From: Paenibacillus camerounensis
GTDB taxonomy: Bacteria; Bacillota; Bacilli; Paenibacillales; Paenibacillaceae
Direction: 5' to 3'
Assembly (NCBI RefSeq): GCF_000723885.1
Contig: NZ_CCDG010000037.1
Location: forward strand, 28,822-92,821
Length of the DNA: 64,000 nt
Below, piece by piece: positions 50,253 through 58,737 of this stretch; position 1 is the stretch's first letter, and each line of letters opens with the position of its first letter. The position numbers and the translations under genes are program-made. A model generated the notes under the pieces. That model was not told the DNA's origin, did not search any database, and worked only from the letters and a program-made list of their open reading frames with translations.

Positions 50253-50632
50253 GCGGGCGGCTGACCACTCATGTACTGGATCTGATGCGCGGCGTACCTG
50301 CCGCCGGAATGACCCTTCAGCTGCGGAAGCTTGACGGCGGAGCGGGTGAGCTGCTGCGTGAAGCAGTGACGAACAGCGACGGCCGGCTGGATGCCCCGCT
50401 GCTGGCCGGCGGCGAGCTGGAAGCCGGCAGCTACGAGCTGCTGTTCTGGGCCGGGGATTATTTCCGCAGAGCGGCACTGGCTGCGGATGGAGCCGGAGGG
50501 ACTGCGGCAGAGCCGGATGTGTTTTTTCTCGAACAGATTCCGATTCGATTTACCATTACGAACCCGGCGGAGCATTATCATGTTCCGCTGCTTGTAGCAC
50601 CCGGAGGGTACAGCACGTACCGGGGAAGCTGA
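50249..50632 (+). CDS. uraH: 5-hydroxyisourate hydrolase (transthyretin-like)
   Basis: 127 residues, ATG 50249 inside the uraD stop (ATGA). Hydrolyses 5-hydroxyisourate to OHCU. The three family landmarks are present: LTTHVLDLMRGVPAAGM at the N-terminus (catalytic His), HYHVPLLVAPGGYSTYRGS at the C-terminus with the terminal YRGS, and an internal Arg in LQLRKLD. Co-translated with uraD. Equivalent to PucM. Confidence 0.95.
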   Translation: MSGRLTTHVLDLMRGVPAAGMTLQLRKLDGGAGELLREAVTNSDGRLDAPLLAGGELEAGSYELLFWAGDYFRRAALAADGAGGTAAEPDVFFLEQIPIRFTITNPAEHYHVPLLVAPGGYSTYRGS

Positions 50633-50669
50633 CATAATAATTAGAACCGACGGCGGAGGTGACCGGACC

Positions 50670-52064
50670 ATGAAGGAATCATATGAGCTTATCATCAGGA
50701 ACGGGAATGTTGTGCTGCCCGGAGAAGTAGTCAAGGCGGATGTTGCAGTAAAAGACGGGAAAATAGCTGCAATAGGCGGGGGGCTTCCGGCTCTTCCGGA
50801 CACCCGGATCATCGACGCAGAGGGGCTGTATGTTCTGCCGGGTATGATTGATATGCATGTCCACTTCAATGAGCCGTCCTTTGGACATTGGGAAGGCTTC
50901 CGCAGCGGCTCGGCGGCGCTGGCTGCCGGGGGCTGCACCTGCTATGCGGATATGCCGCTTAACGGCAATCCGCCTACGGTAAATCTGGCTGCGCTCCAGC
51001 TCAAGGCTGATGCGGCAGCCGGGAACTCCGCTGTTGATTATGTACTGTGGGGCGGACTTGTTCCCGGCAATCTGGAGGAGCTGGAGGAACTGGCTGCCGC
51101 CGGAGTCACCGGCTTCAAAGCCTTCATCTCCAATCCCGGCGGTGAAGGGGAAGGGCGCTTCCGTGAGGTGGATGATGATACCCTCTATCAGGGGATGCAG
51201 CGGATTGCCGCCTTTGGGGGGATTCTGGCACTGCATGCGGAGAGTGAGGAGATGACGGCAACGCTGTCTGCCGACGCTGTACGCCGCGGGCGGACCGGTG
51301 CACGGGACTTCGCCGCCTCCCGTCCGGCGGAGGCTGAGCTTGAAGCAGTGGCGAGAGCACTGCTGTATAGTGAGCGTACGGGCTGCCGGCTGCACTTTGT
51401 GCATATCAGCACGGCGGCAGCGATTGACATGATCCATGAAGCGAAACTGCGCGGGCTCGATGTATCGGCGGAGACCTGCCCGCATTATCTGGTTCTGAAT
51501 GAGAGCAGTCTGGAGGAGCTGGGTGCGCTGGCCAAATGCGCACCGCCGCTGCGCAGCCCCGGGGAGCAGGAGAAGCTGTGGCAGGTGCTGGCTGACGGGC
51601 GCATTGAGCTGATTGCCTCTGACCATTCCCCTTGCCCGCCGGAGCTGAAGCTTGATCCGGGCCTTAGCTTCTTTGAAGCCTGGGGCGGTATCTCCGGGGC
51701 GCAGAGCAGCCTGGAGCTCATGTTCCATGAAGGTGTGATTAAGCGCGGCCTGCCGGTTACACAGATTGCGGCGCTGCTGGCGGAGCAGCCGGCCCGGCGG
51801 TTCGGGCTGGATCACCGCAAGGGCTCAATTGCTGCGGGACTGGATGCTGATCTGGTGCTGCTGGACCCTGACTGTTCCTACACGCTCAAGGCGGAAGATC
51901 TCCTGTACCGCCATAAGCACAGTCCTTATGCGGGTATGACTTTGTCCTGTAAAGTCATAGCAACTCTTAGCCGCGGGTCCGTGGTATACACTGCAGAGGA
52001 CGGACTGCTTGCTGAAGACGGCGGTGAATGGCTGCGTGTTAACGAAGGGCGGTTCTCCCGATGA
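50670..52064 (+). CDS. allB: Allantoinase
   Basis: 464 residues, ATG 50670 after GGAGGTGA. Opens the allantoin ring to allantoate. Amidohydrolase metal ligands are in MIDMHVHFNEP (HxH), VTGFKAFIS (carboxylated Lys), LALHAESEEM, LHFVHISTA and IASDHSPCPPE. Length and motifs agree with the cyclic amidohydrolase AllB/PucH type. Overlaps allC by 4 bp. Confidence 0.95.
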   Translation: MKESYELIIRNGNVVLPGEVVKADVAVKDGKIAAIGGGLPALPDTRIIDAEGLYVLPGMIDMHVHFNEPSFGHWEGFRSGSAALAAGGCTCYADMPLNGNPPTVNLAALQLKADAAAGNSAVDYVLWGGLVPGNLEELEELAAAGVTGFKAFISNPGGEGEGRFREVDDDTLYQGMQRIAAFGGILALHAESEEMTATLSADAVRRGRTGARDFAASRPAEAELEAVARALLYSERTGCRLHFVHISTAAAIDMIHEAKLRGLDVSAETCPHYLVLNESSLEELGALAKCAPPLRSPGEQEKLWQVLADGRIELIASDHSPCPPELKLDPGLSFFEAWGGISGAQSSLELMFHEGVIKRGLPVTQIAALLAEQPARRFGLDHRKGSIAAGLDADLVLLDPDCSYTLKAEDLLYRHKHSPYAGMTLSCKVIATLSRGSVVYTAEDGLLAEDGGEWLRVNEGRFSR

Positions 52065-53347
52065 GTGCGCCGGCTATTAACGTTCCGGCGGAGCAGATGA
52101 TGGAGCTGCTGGAGGAGCTTGCCGCCTTCAGTGCTCCGGGGCCGGGGGTATCCCGTCTCCTCTACACCCCGGAATGGCTGCAGGCACAGCGGTTTCTGCA
52201 GGAGAGAATGGCTGCGCTCGGCATGGGGGTCAGGATGGACGGAGTCGGTAATGTCTACGGAAGGTTTCCAGGCTCGCAGCCGGCCGCTAAAGTCATCTTA
52301 ACAGGCTCTCATATCGATACCGTGCTGAACGGCGGACATTATGACGGTGCCTATGGGATTGCTGCTGCTGTTACTGCGCTCCACTACCTGATACAGAACT
52401 TTGGACAGCCGCTGCGGACGATAGAGGCCGTTGCCTTTTGCGAGGAGGAGGGCAGCCGCTTTCCGCTTGCCTATTGGGGCTCGGGCAATGTGACCGGGCT
52501 GTATGACGGAAGTGAAGCAGCGCGGTGTGCTGACTCTGCGGGAGTGACAATCGCTTCAGCTATGTCGGGCTGCGGACTAGCGTGCAGGCCGGAAGACCGC
52601 GGGGCTGCAGCCGCAGCCGGCGATGCAGGAGGGGGGACGCCCCTCAGAGAGGATATCGGGGCATTTGTTGAACTGCATATCGAGCAGGGCATTGTGCTGG
52701 AGCAAGCAGCGCTGGATATCGGGATCGTAGAAGCAATCGCCGGACAGCGGCGGTATAGTGTAAAGGTTGCCGGCAGCACCAACCATGCCGGCACCACACC
52801 GATGGGACTGCGCCGTGATGCGCTTGCCGGAGCTGCGGAGATGCTGCTGGCAATGGAGCAGGCGGCAATTGCAGCCGGTGATCCGCTGGTAGCTACCTGC
52901 GGGAAGCTGGAGGCGGCACCGGGGACTCCAAATGTTATACCGGGGGAAGTGCAGTTTACACTCGATATCCGGCATAGCGAGGCTGAGGCGCTGGAGCACT
53001 TTTGTTCCTTCATTCTGGATGTGTTTGCAGAGCTTGCCGCGAAGCGTGGGCTTACCTTACAGGTTACAGCTACCCTGGCTACATCTCCTGCGCCTATGGA
53101 CACGGGATTAAATCGGCAGCTTGAGCATATAGCACGCCGTCAAGGAAGGAGCTTCCGCAGTATGGTGAGCGGAGCAGGCCATGATGCCCAGCTCTTTTCC
53201 CCTATGTGCCCTACGGCAATGATCTTTGTGCCGAGCAGGGCAGGCATCAGCCACTCTTCGGAGGAGTATTCTTCACCGGAGGAGCTGGCTGCCGGGCTGA
53301 ATCTGCTTACTGCCGTATTATATGAGCTTGCCTATAAAGAAAGCTGA
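52061..53347 (+). CDS. allC: Allantoate amidohydrolase (M20 family)
   Basis: 428 residues; ATG 52061 overlaps the allB stop. Converts allantoate to ureidoglycine and ammonia with Mn2+. Motifs: VILTGSHIDTVLNGGHYDGAYG (metal His and Asp), AFCEEEGSRFP (Glu-Glu), VELHIEQGIVLEQ (His), TNHAGTTPMGLRRDAL (dimer domain) and MVSGAGHDAQLF (last His). An insertion of about 20 Gly/Ala-rich residues (EDRGAAAAAGDAGGGTP) near residue 190 is unusual for the family. Equivalent to PucF. Confidence 0.93.
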   Translation: MSAPAINVPAEQMMELLEELAAFSAPGPGVSRLLYTPEWLQAQRFLQERMAALGMGVRMDGVGNVYGRFPGSQPAAKVILTGSHIDTVLNGGHYDGAYGIAAAVTALHYLIQNFGQPLRTIEAVAFCEEEGSRFPLAYWGSGNVTGLYDGSEAARCADSAGVTIASAMSGCGLACRPEDRGAAAAAGDAGGGTPLREDIGAFVELHIEQGIVLEQAALDIGIVEAIAGQRRYSVKVAGSTNHAGTTPMGLRRDALAGAAEMLLAMEQAAIAAGDPLVATCGKLEAAPGTPNVIPGEVQFTLDIRHSEAEALEHFCSFILDVFAELAAKRGLTLQVTATLATSPAPMDTGLNRQLEHIARRQGRSFRSMVSGAGHDAQLFSPMCPTAMIFVPSRAGISHSSEEYSSPEELAAGLNLLTAVLYELAYKES

Positions 53348-53368
53348 ACATCAGAGGGAGAGGTTTGC

Positions 53369-54601
53369 ATGAAGCGGTATGAAGATTTGTCGCCGTCCTT
53401 GCGGTGTATTATGACCCCGGGGCCGGTTGAGGTTGATCCGCGTGTACTCCGGGCAATGTCTTTTCCGGTGCTGGGCCAGTTTGATCCCGAATTTACGGAT
53501 ATTATGAATGAGACGATGGAGATGCTGCGCGAGCTGTTTAAGACAGACAATAAATGGGCTTTTCCGGTTGACGGCACTTCCCGTTCCGGCATCGAAGCTG
53601 TAATGGTCAGTCTGATTGCACCGGGCGACCGGGTGCTTATTCCGGTCTTTGGCCGGTTCGGCCATCTGCTGCATGAAATCGCGGAACGCTGCGGAGCCGA
53701 GGTGTATACGATAGAGAAAGAATGGGGCAGCGTGTTTGCACCGGAGGAAGTGATCTCTGCACTCCGCAGCTTCAAGCCGGACGTAGTGGCTATTGTCCAC
53801 GGTGAAACGTCTACGGGACGGATGCAGCCGCTGGCTGAGATCGGGCGGGCCTGCCGGGAGCAGGATGCACTGCTGATTGTCGATGCTGTGGCTACAATCG
53901 GCGGCGTGCCTGTAGAGACGGATGAATGGATGCTCGATGCTGTTATCGGCGGGACTCAGAAATGCTTGTCTATTCCTTCCGGAATGGCTCCGGTTACGTA
54001 TAATGAACGGGCAGAAGCCAAGCTGCTGAAGCGCAAGCAGGTTGAGCGCGGACTCCGGACTGGCGATTTCGAGGCAGGGGAGCTGCCGCCGGTACGCAGC
54101 AATTATTTTGACTTAAGCATGCTTCAGGATTACTGGAGCCCCCAGCGGCTGAATCATCATACAGAGATGACCTCAATGCTCTATGCGCTGCGGGAGGGCT
54201 TGCGGCTGGTGCTGGAGGAAGGGCTTACGGCGCGGCATGAGAGGCATGCCCTGCACGGGCAGGCGCTGGTTACGGGACTTACGGCGATGGGGCTTACACT
54301 ATATGGTGATCCGGATTGTAAGCTGACCGTGGTGGCCTGCGTGCTGATTCCCGATGGGATTGACGGAGAGTCTGTGCGTACCATGCTGCTTGAACATTTC
54401 GGGATTGAGATCGCCAGCTCATTTGGTCCGCTAAAAGGGAAAATTTGGCGTATCGGCACAATGGGGTTCAGCTGCCGTAAAAATAATGTGCTGCGTGTAC
54501 TCGGAGCGCTTGAGGCAACACTTTTACGGCATGGCTGCGATCTTTCCCCCGGACTTGGCGTTCAGGCGGCACTTGACGTATATGAGCCAAAAGGTAGATA
54601 A
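53369..54601 (+). CDS. pucG: (S)-ureidoglycine-glyoxylate aminotransferase
   Basis: 410 residues, ATG 53369 after AGAGGGAGAGG, 21 bases after allC. PLP-dependent class V aminotransferase: MTPGPVEVDPRVLRAMSFPVLG at the start, VDGTSRSGIEAVMVSL, LIVDAVATIGGVPVETD, and the PLP lysine in AVIGGTQKCLSIPSG. It transfers the amino group of ureidoglycine to glyoxylate, giving oxalurate and glycine. This is the PucG reaction known in Bacillus; serine-glyoxylate activity is the main alternative. Confidence 0.9.
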   Translation: MKRYEDLSPSLRCIMTPGPVEVDPRVLRAMSFPVLGQFDPEFTDIMNETMEMLRELFKTDNKWAFPVDGTSRSGIEAVMVSLIAPGDRVLIPVFGRFGHLLHEIAERCGAEVYTIEKEWGSVFAPEEVISALRSFKPDVVAIVHGETSTGRMQPLAEIGRACREQDALLIVDAVATIGGVPVETDEWMLDAVIGGTQKCLSIPSGMAPVTYNERAEAKLLKRKQVERGLRTGDFEAGELPPVRSNYFDLSMLQDYWSPQRLNHHTEMTSMLYALREGLRLVLEEGLTARHERHALHGQALVTGLTAMGLTLYGDPDCKLTVVACVLIPDGIDGESVRTMLLEHFGIEIASSFGPLKGKIWRIGTMGFSCRKNNVLRVLGALEATLLRHGCDLSPGLGVQAALDVYEPKGR

Positions 54602-54643
54602 TCTTCTGAACGGCAACTGGAGAAATACGATTATGATGCTTGC

Positions 54644-54724
54644 GGACAGTCCGGCTAATCCGGACTGTCCCGGCTTCACCCAGGAAACGGCTAGCGTCCC
54701 TCAAGGGGCGGCATAGCCGTTTTT
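54644..54724 (+). terminator. Two tandem hairpins ending the ureide operon
   Basis: GGACAGTCCGG at 54644-54654 pairs perfectly with CCGGACTGTCC at 54660-54670, without a T-run. A second hairpin AACGGCTA 54686-54693 with TAGCCGTT 54714-54721 is followed by T5. The second is a standard terminator before the adenine deaminase gene. Confidence 0.8.
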
Positions 54725-54750
54725 ATTAAAATATAAGCAAACCGGAGGGA

Positions 54751-56565
54751 GTGGAAGTCATGACATTCAAAAGAAAGCCTTTGGCGGATTGTGTGCCTGA
54801 GCTGGTGGCTACAGCGCGCGGAGATCAGAAGGCATCGCTGGTAATCAGGGGAGGAAAGCTGGTCAATGTGGTTTCCGGTGAAATACTGGAGGGCATGTCT
54901 GTTGCGGTACAGGGGGGGCGCATTGCTTATGTCGGTAAGGATGTCTCCCATACAATCGGCGGGAATACCCGGATTATCGAAGCGGCAGGCAAATACATCG
55001 CTCCCGGATTGCTTGACGGCCACTGCCATATTGAGAGTACACAGCTGACGGTAACGGAATTTGCCCGGGCAGTGCTGCCGCTGGGCACGACCGGCGGATT
55101 CTTTGATGCACACGAAATTGCCAATGTATTCGGGCTGAAGGGCATTAAGCTGATGCTGGATGAGATGCGCGGCACGCCGCTTGCAGCCTACATGCAGGTA
55201 GCGTCTTGTGTACCGTCTGCAGGTGCCGAATTCGAAACAACCGGCGCTTCGCTGGGACCGGCTGAGATTGCAGAGGCCTACACCTGGGGAAAAGATGTTA
55301 TTGCCCTCGGTGAGGTGATGAATTTCCCGGGTGTTGTCTACGGGGATGACAAAATGATCGGTGAAATCCAGGCGACGCTGCGCGCCGGACGATATGTTGA
55401 CGGGCACTTCACCTGGCCGTCCAGCGACTGGAGGCTTCCGGTCTATGCTGCTGCGGGCGTTACAGGTGACCATGAATGTGTAACGGCAGAGGATGTTATC
55501 GAACGAGTGCGGCTGGGAATGTACGCCAAAATGCGCCGCGGCTCTGCCTGGCATGACGTAGCCAAGACGATTGCTGCGCATACAGAGCATGGGCTTGACC
55601 CGCGCCGGATGATGCTCGTTACCGATGACCGGAGCTCGGAGTCGCTGCGGGATGAGGGACATATGGATTTTGTCGTAAGACATGCGATTTCCCAAGGGCT
55701 TAAGCCGGTTACCGCCTTCCAGATGGCTACGATTAACACTGCCGAACGCTTCGGGGTGGCCCGTGATATCGGTTCGGTTACGCCGGGCTCCTGCGCGGAT
55801 ATTATTCTGCTGGACGGAAATCTGGCTGATGTGAACGTAGTGACGACCATTGCGGCCGGTGTAGTGGTGGCTGAGAACGGCATTATGACGGCTGATCTAC
55901 CGGTTTATACCTATCCTGAAGAGGTACGCGCCTCTGTCCATCTGCAGCAGCTGCCGGTGCCTGAGGATTTCATCATCCATGCTCCCGTAGAGTCGGGCAG
56001 CCTGGCTACCCGGGTAATCAAGGTTATTGAGAACCATGTGGAGACGGAGGAGCTGATCGTTCAGCTGCCTGTTGAGAACAGTGAGCTGCAGATCGAAGGG
56101 GGCCTCTGCAAAATCGCCGTGTTCGAGCGGCATAAGGGGACCGGTAACAAATCCGTCGGAGTGGTTGATGGAATTGGCTTCCATGAGCCTGCAGCGATTG
56201 CGATGACCGTTGCCCATGACAGCCACAATGTGCTGGTAATCGGTAACGACGATGCTCTGATGGCAAAAGCGGCCGCTGCCGTTGCAGAAGCCCAAGGCGG
56301 TGTAGCTGTAATAACGGCGGCAGGAACCACGTTATTCCCGCTGGCTATCGCCGGACTGATGTCCGCAGAGCCGTTCGAAGTGGCGGCGGCCCAGTCCGCG
56401 GCCATCAGCACAGCGCTGTATGATGCGGGCTGCACGCTGAACTACGCCTTTATGACGCTGTCCCTGCTGGCGCTTGCCGTTATCCCGACGCTGCGGATTT
56501 CCGATAAGGGTCTGGTGCGGATCTCGCCGGAAGACGGCATTCAGCTGGTGCCTTTATTCTGCTGA
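54751..56565 (+). CDS. ade: Adenine deaminase
   Basis: 604 residues, start GTG/ATG region at 54751 with GGAGGGAG upstream (frame begins MEVMTFKRKPL; ATG 54760 is an alternative). Converts adenine to hypoxanthine and ammonia. The metal site has YIAPGLLDGHCHIESTQLTV, then DAHEIANV, GHFTWPSSDW and the C-terminal Ade domain with GVVDGIGFHEPAAIAMTVAHDSHN (His-Asp pair). Somewhat longer than AdeC of Bacillus. It feeds hypoxanthine into the purine oxidation path served by the neighbouring genes. Confidence 0.94.
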   Translation: MEVMTFKRKPLADCVPELVATARGDQKASLVIRGGKLVNVVSGEILEGMSVAVQGGRIAYVGKDVSHTIGGNTRIIEAAGKYIAPGLLDGHCHIESTQLTVTEFARAVLPLGTTGGFFDAHEIANVFGLKGIKLMLDEMRGTPLAAYMQVASCVPSAGAEFETTGASLGPAEIAEAYTWGKDVIALGEVMNFPGVVYGDDKMIGEIQATLRAGRYVDGHFTWPSSDWRLPVYAAAGVTGDHECVTAEDVIERVRLGMYAKMRRGSAWHDVAKTIAAHTEHGLDPRRMMLVTDDRSSESLRDEGHMDFVVRHAISQGLKPVTAFQMATINTAERFGVARDIGSVTPGSCADIILLDGNLADVNVVTTIAAGVVVAENGIMTADLPVYTYPEEVRASVHLQQLPVPEDFIIHAPVESGSLATRVIKVIENHVETEELIVQLPVENSELQIEGGLCKIAVFERHKGTGNKSVGVVDGIGFHEPAAIAMTVAHDSHNVLVIGNDDALMAKAAAAVAEAQGGVAVITAAGTTLFPLAIAGLMSAEPFEVAAAQSAAISTALYDAGCTLNYAFMTLSLLALAVIPTLRISDKGLVRISPEDGIQLVPLFC

Positions 56566-56597
56566 CCGGCTCCTGTTGAAATAACTCCATAGTATAG

Positions 56598-56637
56598 AAA
56601 ATGCCTTCAGCCGGTTTCCGGTCTGGAGGCATTTTTT
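56598..56637 (+). terminator. Terminator of the adenine deaminase gene
   Basis: AAAATGCCT, CAG and CCGG arms pair with CCGG, CTG and AGGCATTTT around TTT, followed by T6. Confidence 0.88.
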
Positions 56638-56772
56638 AATAGCTTATTTTTATAACTCAGATATAGTTGGATTTTCGCTGCTTAATTTCGGTTTTTTGCG
56701 TTGTTTGCGACCATTAGTCGGAAAAATGCCATCTATTTCGGACAATTTAACGCGCGGAGGTAATTATGGCGA

Positions 56773-56848
56773 AATTAGGTTGCGTTTTTCCACTTAGTTT
56801 CCTGTTAGAGGGCATTTTCGGAGAATTAGGTTGCGTTTTTCCATTTAG
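56773..56848. repeat. 25-bp direct repeat pair in AT-rich intergenic sequence
   Basis: Copies at 56773-56797 and 56824-56848 share AATTAGGTTGCGTTTTTCCA then (C/T)TTAG, 24 of 25 identical, 51 bp apart. Around them, in 56640-56860, related short phrases recur (TTTCGG, GGAAAAATGCC). Nothing else is coded here. The 51-bp spacing equals the period of the tandem repeat at 63859. Confidence 0.65.
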
Positions 56849-56867
56849 GTTATATTGAGATTCCTGT

Positions 56868-57884
56868 CTAACGAAACTCACCATATAAACGTTCAATATA
56901 CGAATAAGTCTCTGACCAATTCAGGCTGGCCGCATTGCTGAGCAGGATCACACTGAACTGCTGTTCATAGAACCTTACGATAATGCTCCGGAAGCCTGCG
57001 TCACCGCCTGTATGCCAGATGGTTTTGGCGCCGCAGCGTTCCTGAATCATCCACCCGTAGCTGTAGCCGCCCCAATATTCTGTTAAAGGCTTGCCGGATG
57101 AGTCCAGGCCGGGAGCGAATAGAGCGTGCTTTGCCTCCTCTCCCAGCAGCTGATTGCCGTATAACGCATCATCCCACTTTTTCATATCCTCTAAGGAAGA
57201 AAAGACATTGGCTGAACCGGTAGCCAGCGTATCCGTGTAGTTGCATTTCCAGTTCTCTCCGCATTGCTCATATCCGTAAGCACGGTTAAGAATAACCGGC
57301 TGTTCTTCATTGAAAACCGTGGTGTTCTCCATGCCGATGACCCCGAATATATATTGCTTCAGGTAGTCCCGTAAAGACAAGCCTGTTATCCGCTCGATAA
57401 TCAGTGCCAGCAGCACATAGTTGGAGTTGGAATATTCAAATGCGCTGCCCGGAGTGAAGCGGAGCTGCTCCTGCTGTGTAAGTAGGCTGAGAATCTCGGC
57501 GTTGTCAGAGTGCAGGGCGTTCTGGCGCGCTTTTTTCCACAAAAGATCATTGTAATCTGTTAACCCTGCCGAGTGGTGGGCCAGCTCGTAGACAGTAACC
57601 TCTCCCGCATAATGCCGCAGCTCCGGTATAAAACGGGTCAGCTTATCCTTGGCGCAAAGTTCGCCCCGTTCCATAAGCTGAAGAATAGCCATGCCGGTAA
57701 ACGGCTTGGAGACAGAGGCCAGATTGAAGACACTGTCCATTTGCAGAGGTATCCTATGCTCGCAGCTCGCGAGACCGAGGGTATCCTGATAGACTATTGT
57801 ACCTTTTAGGTTAGCGATTACACCGATTCCGGGGCTAATGTCATTAAACGCTGTAAAAGAATCCTTGAGCCGCAAACTGTTCAT
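56868..57884 (-). CDS. Serine hydrolase of the class C beta-lactamase/PBP4* family
   Basis: 338 residues, ATG at 57884 after GGAGGCGG. Active-site SxxK is FNLASVSKPFTGMAILQ (Ser about 58, Lys about 61), the Tyr motif is FEYSNSNYVLLALI and the third motif is IWHTGGDAGFRS. No signal peptide, so cytosolic. Such proteins include esterases, D-aminopeptidases and penicillin-binding-like hydrolases; beta-lactam resistance is not implied. Single gene, divergent from the IDEAL-domain gene. Confidence 0.9.
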   Translation of the reverse strand: MNSLRLKDSFTAFNDISPGIGVIANLKGTIVYQDTLGLASCEHRIPLQMDSVFNLASVSKPFTGMAILQLMERGELCAKDKLTRFIPELRHYAGEVTVYELAHHSAGLTDYNDLLWKKARQNALHSDNAEILSLLTQQEQLRFTPGSAFEYSNSNYVLLALIIERITGLSLRDYLKQYIFGVIGMENTTVFNEEQPVILNRAYGYEQCGENWKCNYTDTLATGSANVFSSLEDMKKWDDALYGNQLLGEEAKHALFAPGLDSSGKPLTEYWGGYSYGWMIQERCGAKTIWHTGGDAGFRSIIVRFYEQQFSVILLSNAASLNWSETYSYIERLYGEFR

Positions 57885-58025
57885 TGTGCCGCCTCCATAA
57901 TATATGTGCTAACAGTTATTTCCATGGCGAATTGCCCTTTCCCTGCATCAAACAGCTCCAATGGTTACAGTTCTGTCATAAAGGCGATAATATTAACCGA
58001 TTTATCACAATTTGAAACATTTTGT

Positions 58026-58032
58026 TGTCGAA
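58026..58032 (+). promoter_or_regulatory. Spo0A-box-like site
   Basis: TGTCGAA inside TTGTTGTCGAAAATAA matches the Spo0A core and its A-rich flank. It lies 131 bases before the IDEAL-domain start. A 7-base match can occur by chance. Confidence 0.35.
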
Positions 58033-58162
58033 AATAATAAAAAACATTAACAATCCTGCAGAAATGGACGATAATACTTTTAAATTAATTAAAATTGGTT
58101 TGAAATTGCTGACTACGAGACATAATGCTGTAAGTTTAAATATACGGAACGGGGTGTATGAG

Positions 58163-58615
58163 ATGATCAGATTAGGAACACAGGACATTGTGAATATCAC
58201 AATGAAGCAAATTGCCGGCATCTTCAAAATGGAGCCTGTTGAGCTCAGATTTGTTAACGATTTTCAGGGTGAGCAATATCTGCTAACCAATGATAAGCTG
58301 CATCTCAGCAACCAGCAGTACTGGGCAAAGGTTATGGATTGCGTGTTCGAAAATCATGTCAGACCGGTTCTGATGTGCGAGGTGCTGTATTTCCTCCGTA
58401 ATGAGTTTATGGAGAGTGACATTAAGCTCAGATTCTCTTACGATTTTGCGGAAGGGGCAGAGGGTGCGGCAACAGCGACAGCAGAGATTAGCTTCAATGA
58501 TACTCCTGATCTGCAGCCAGCCGAAATTGCTGAACTGATTGATTTAGCCTTGTCTATGCAGGATAAAGTGTGGTTCGAGGAATTGACTACAAAGTTCAAA
58601 CAATTGACCGCTTAA
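58163..58615 (+). CDS. IDEAL-domain protein
   Basis: 150 residues from ATG 58163, with GGGG 8 bases upstream; the frame is open back to 58022 but that part is AT-rich and lacks a ribosome site. The C-terminus PAEIAELIDLALSMQDKVWFEELTTKFKQL is the IDEAL domain (LIDxALxxxDxxxFxxLT), a short helical module found in Bacillales regulators such as ComK-related and RpoE-binding proteins. The N-terminal part (KMEPVELRFVNDFQGEQYLLT) is a mixed alpha/beta region of unknown role. Terminated at 58668-58712. Confidence 0.8.
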   Translation: MIRLGTQDIVNITMKQIAGIFKMEPVELRFVNDFQGEQYLLTNDKLHLSNQQYWAKVMDCVFENHVRPVLMCEVLYFLRNEFMESDIKLRFSYDFAEGAEGAATATAEISFNDTPDLQPAEIAELIDLALSMQDKVWFEELTTKFKQLTA

Positions 58616-58667
58616 GCCTGGCTGTCTATCTGAATTTAAGCCTAGATTCTTGAAGATCTATTATCAT

Positions 58668-58712
58668 AAGCCGCATGCTCCCGTGCTGTATTGACGGAGG
58701 CAGCGGCTTTTT
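58668..58712 (+). terminator. Terminator of the IDEAL-domain gene
   Basis: AAGCCGC at 58668-58674 pairs with GCGGCTT at 58703-58709 with extra inner pairs (CTCCCGT/ACGGAG), followed by T-run. Confidence 0.8.
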
Positions 58713-58737
58713 GTGTGGGGTTTTTCGGAGAAAAGAA

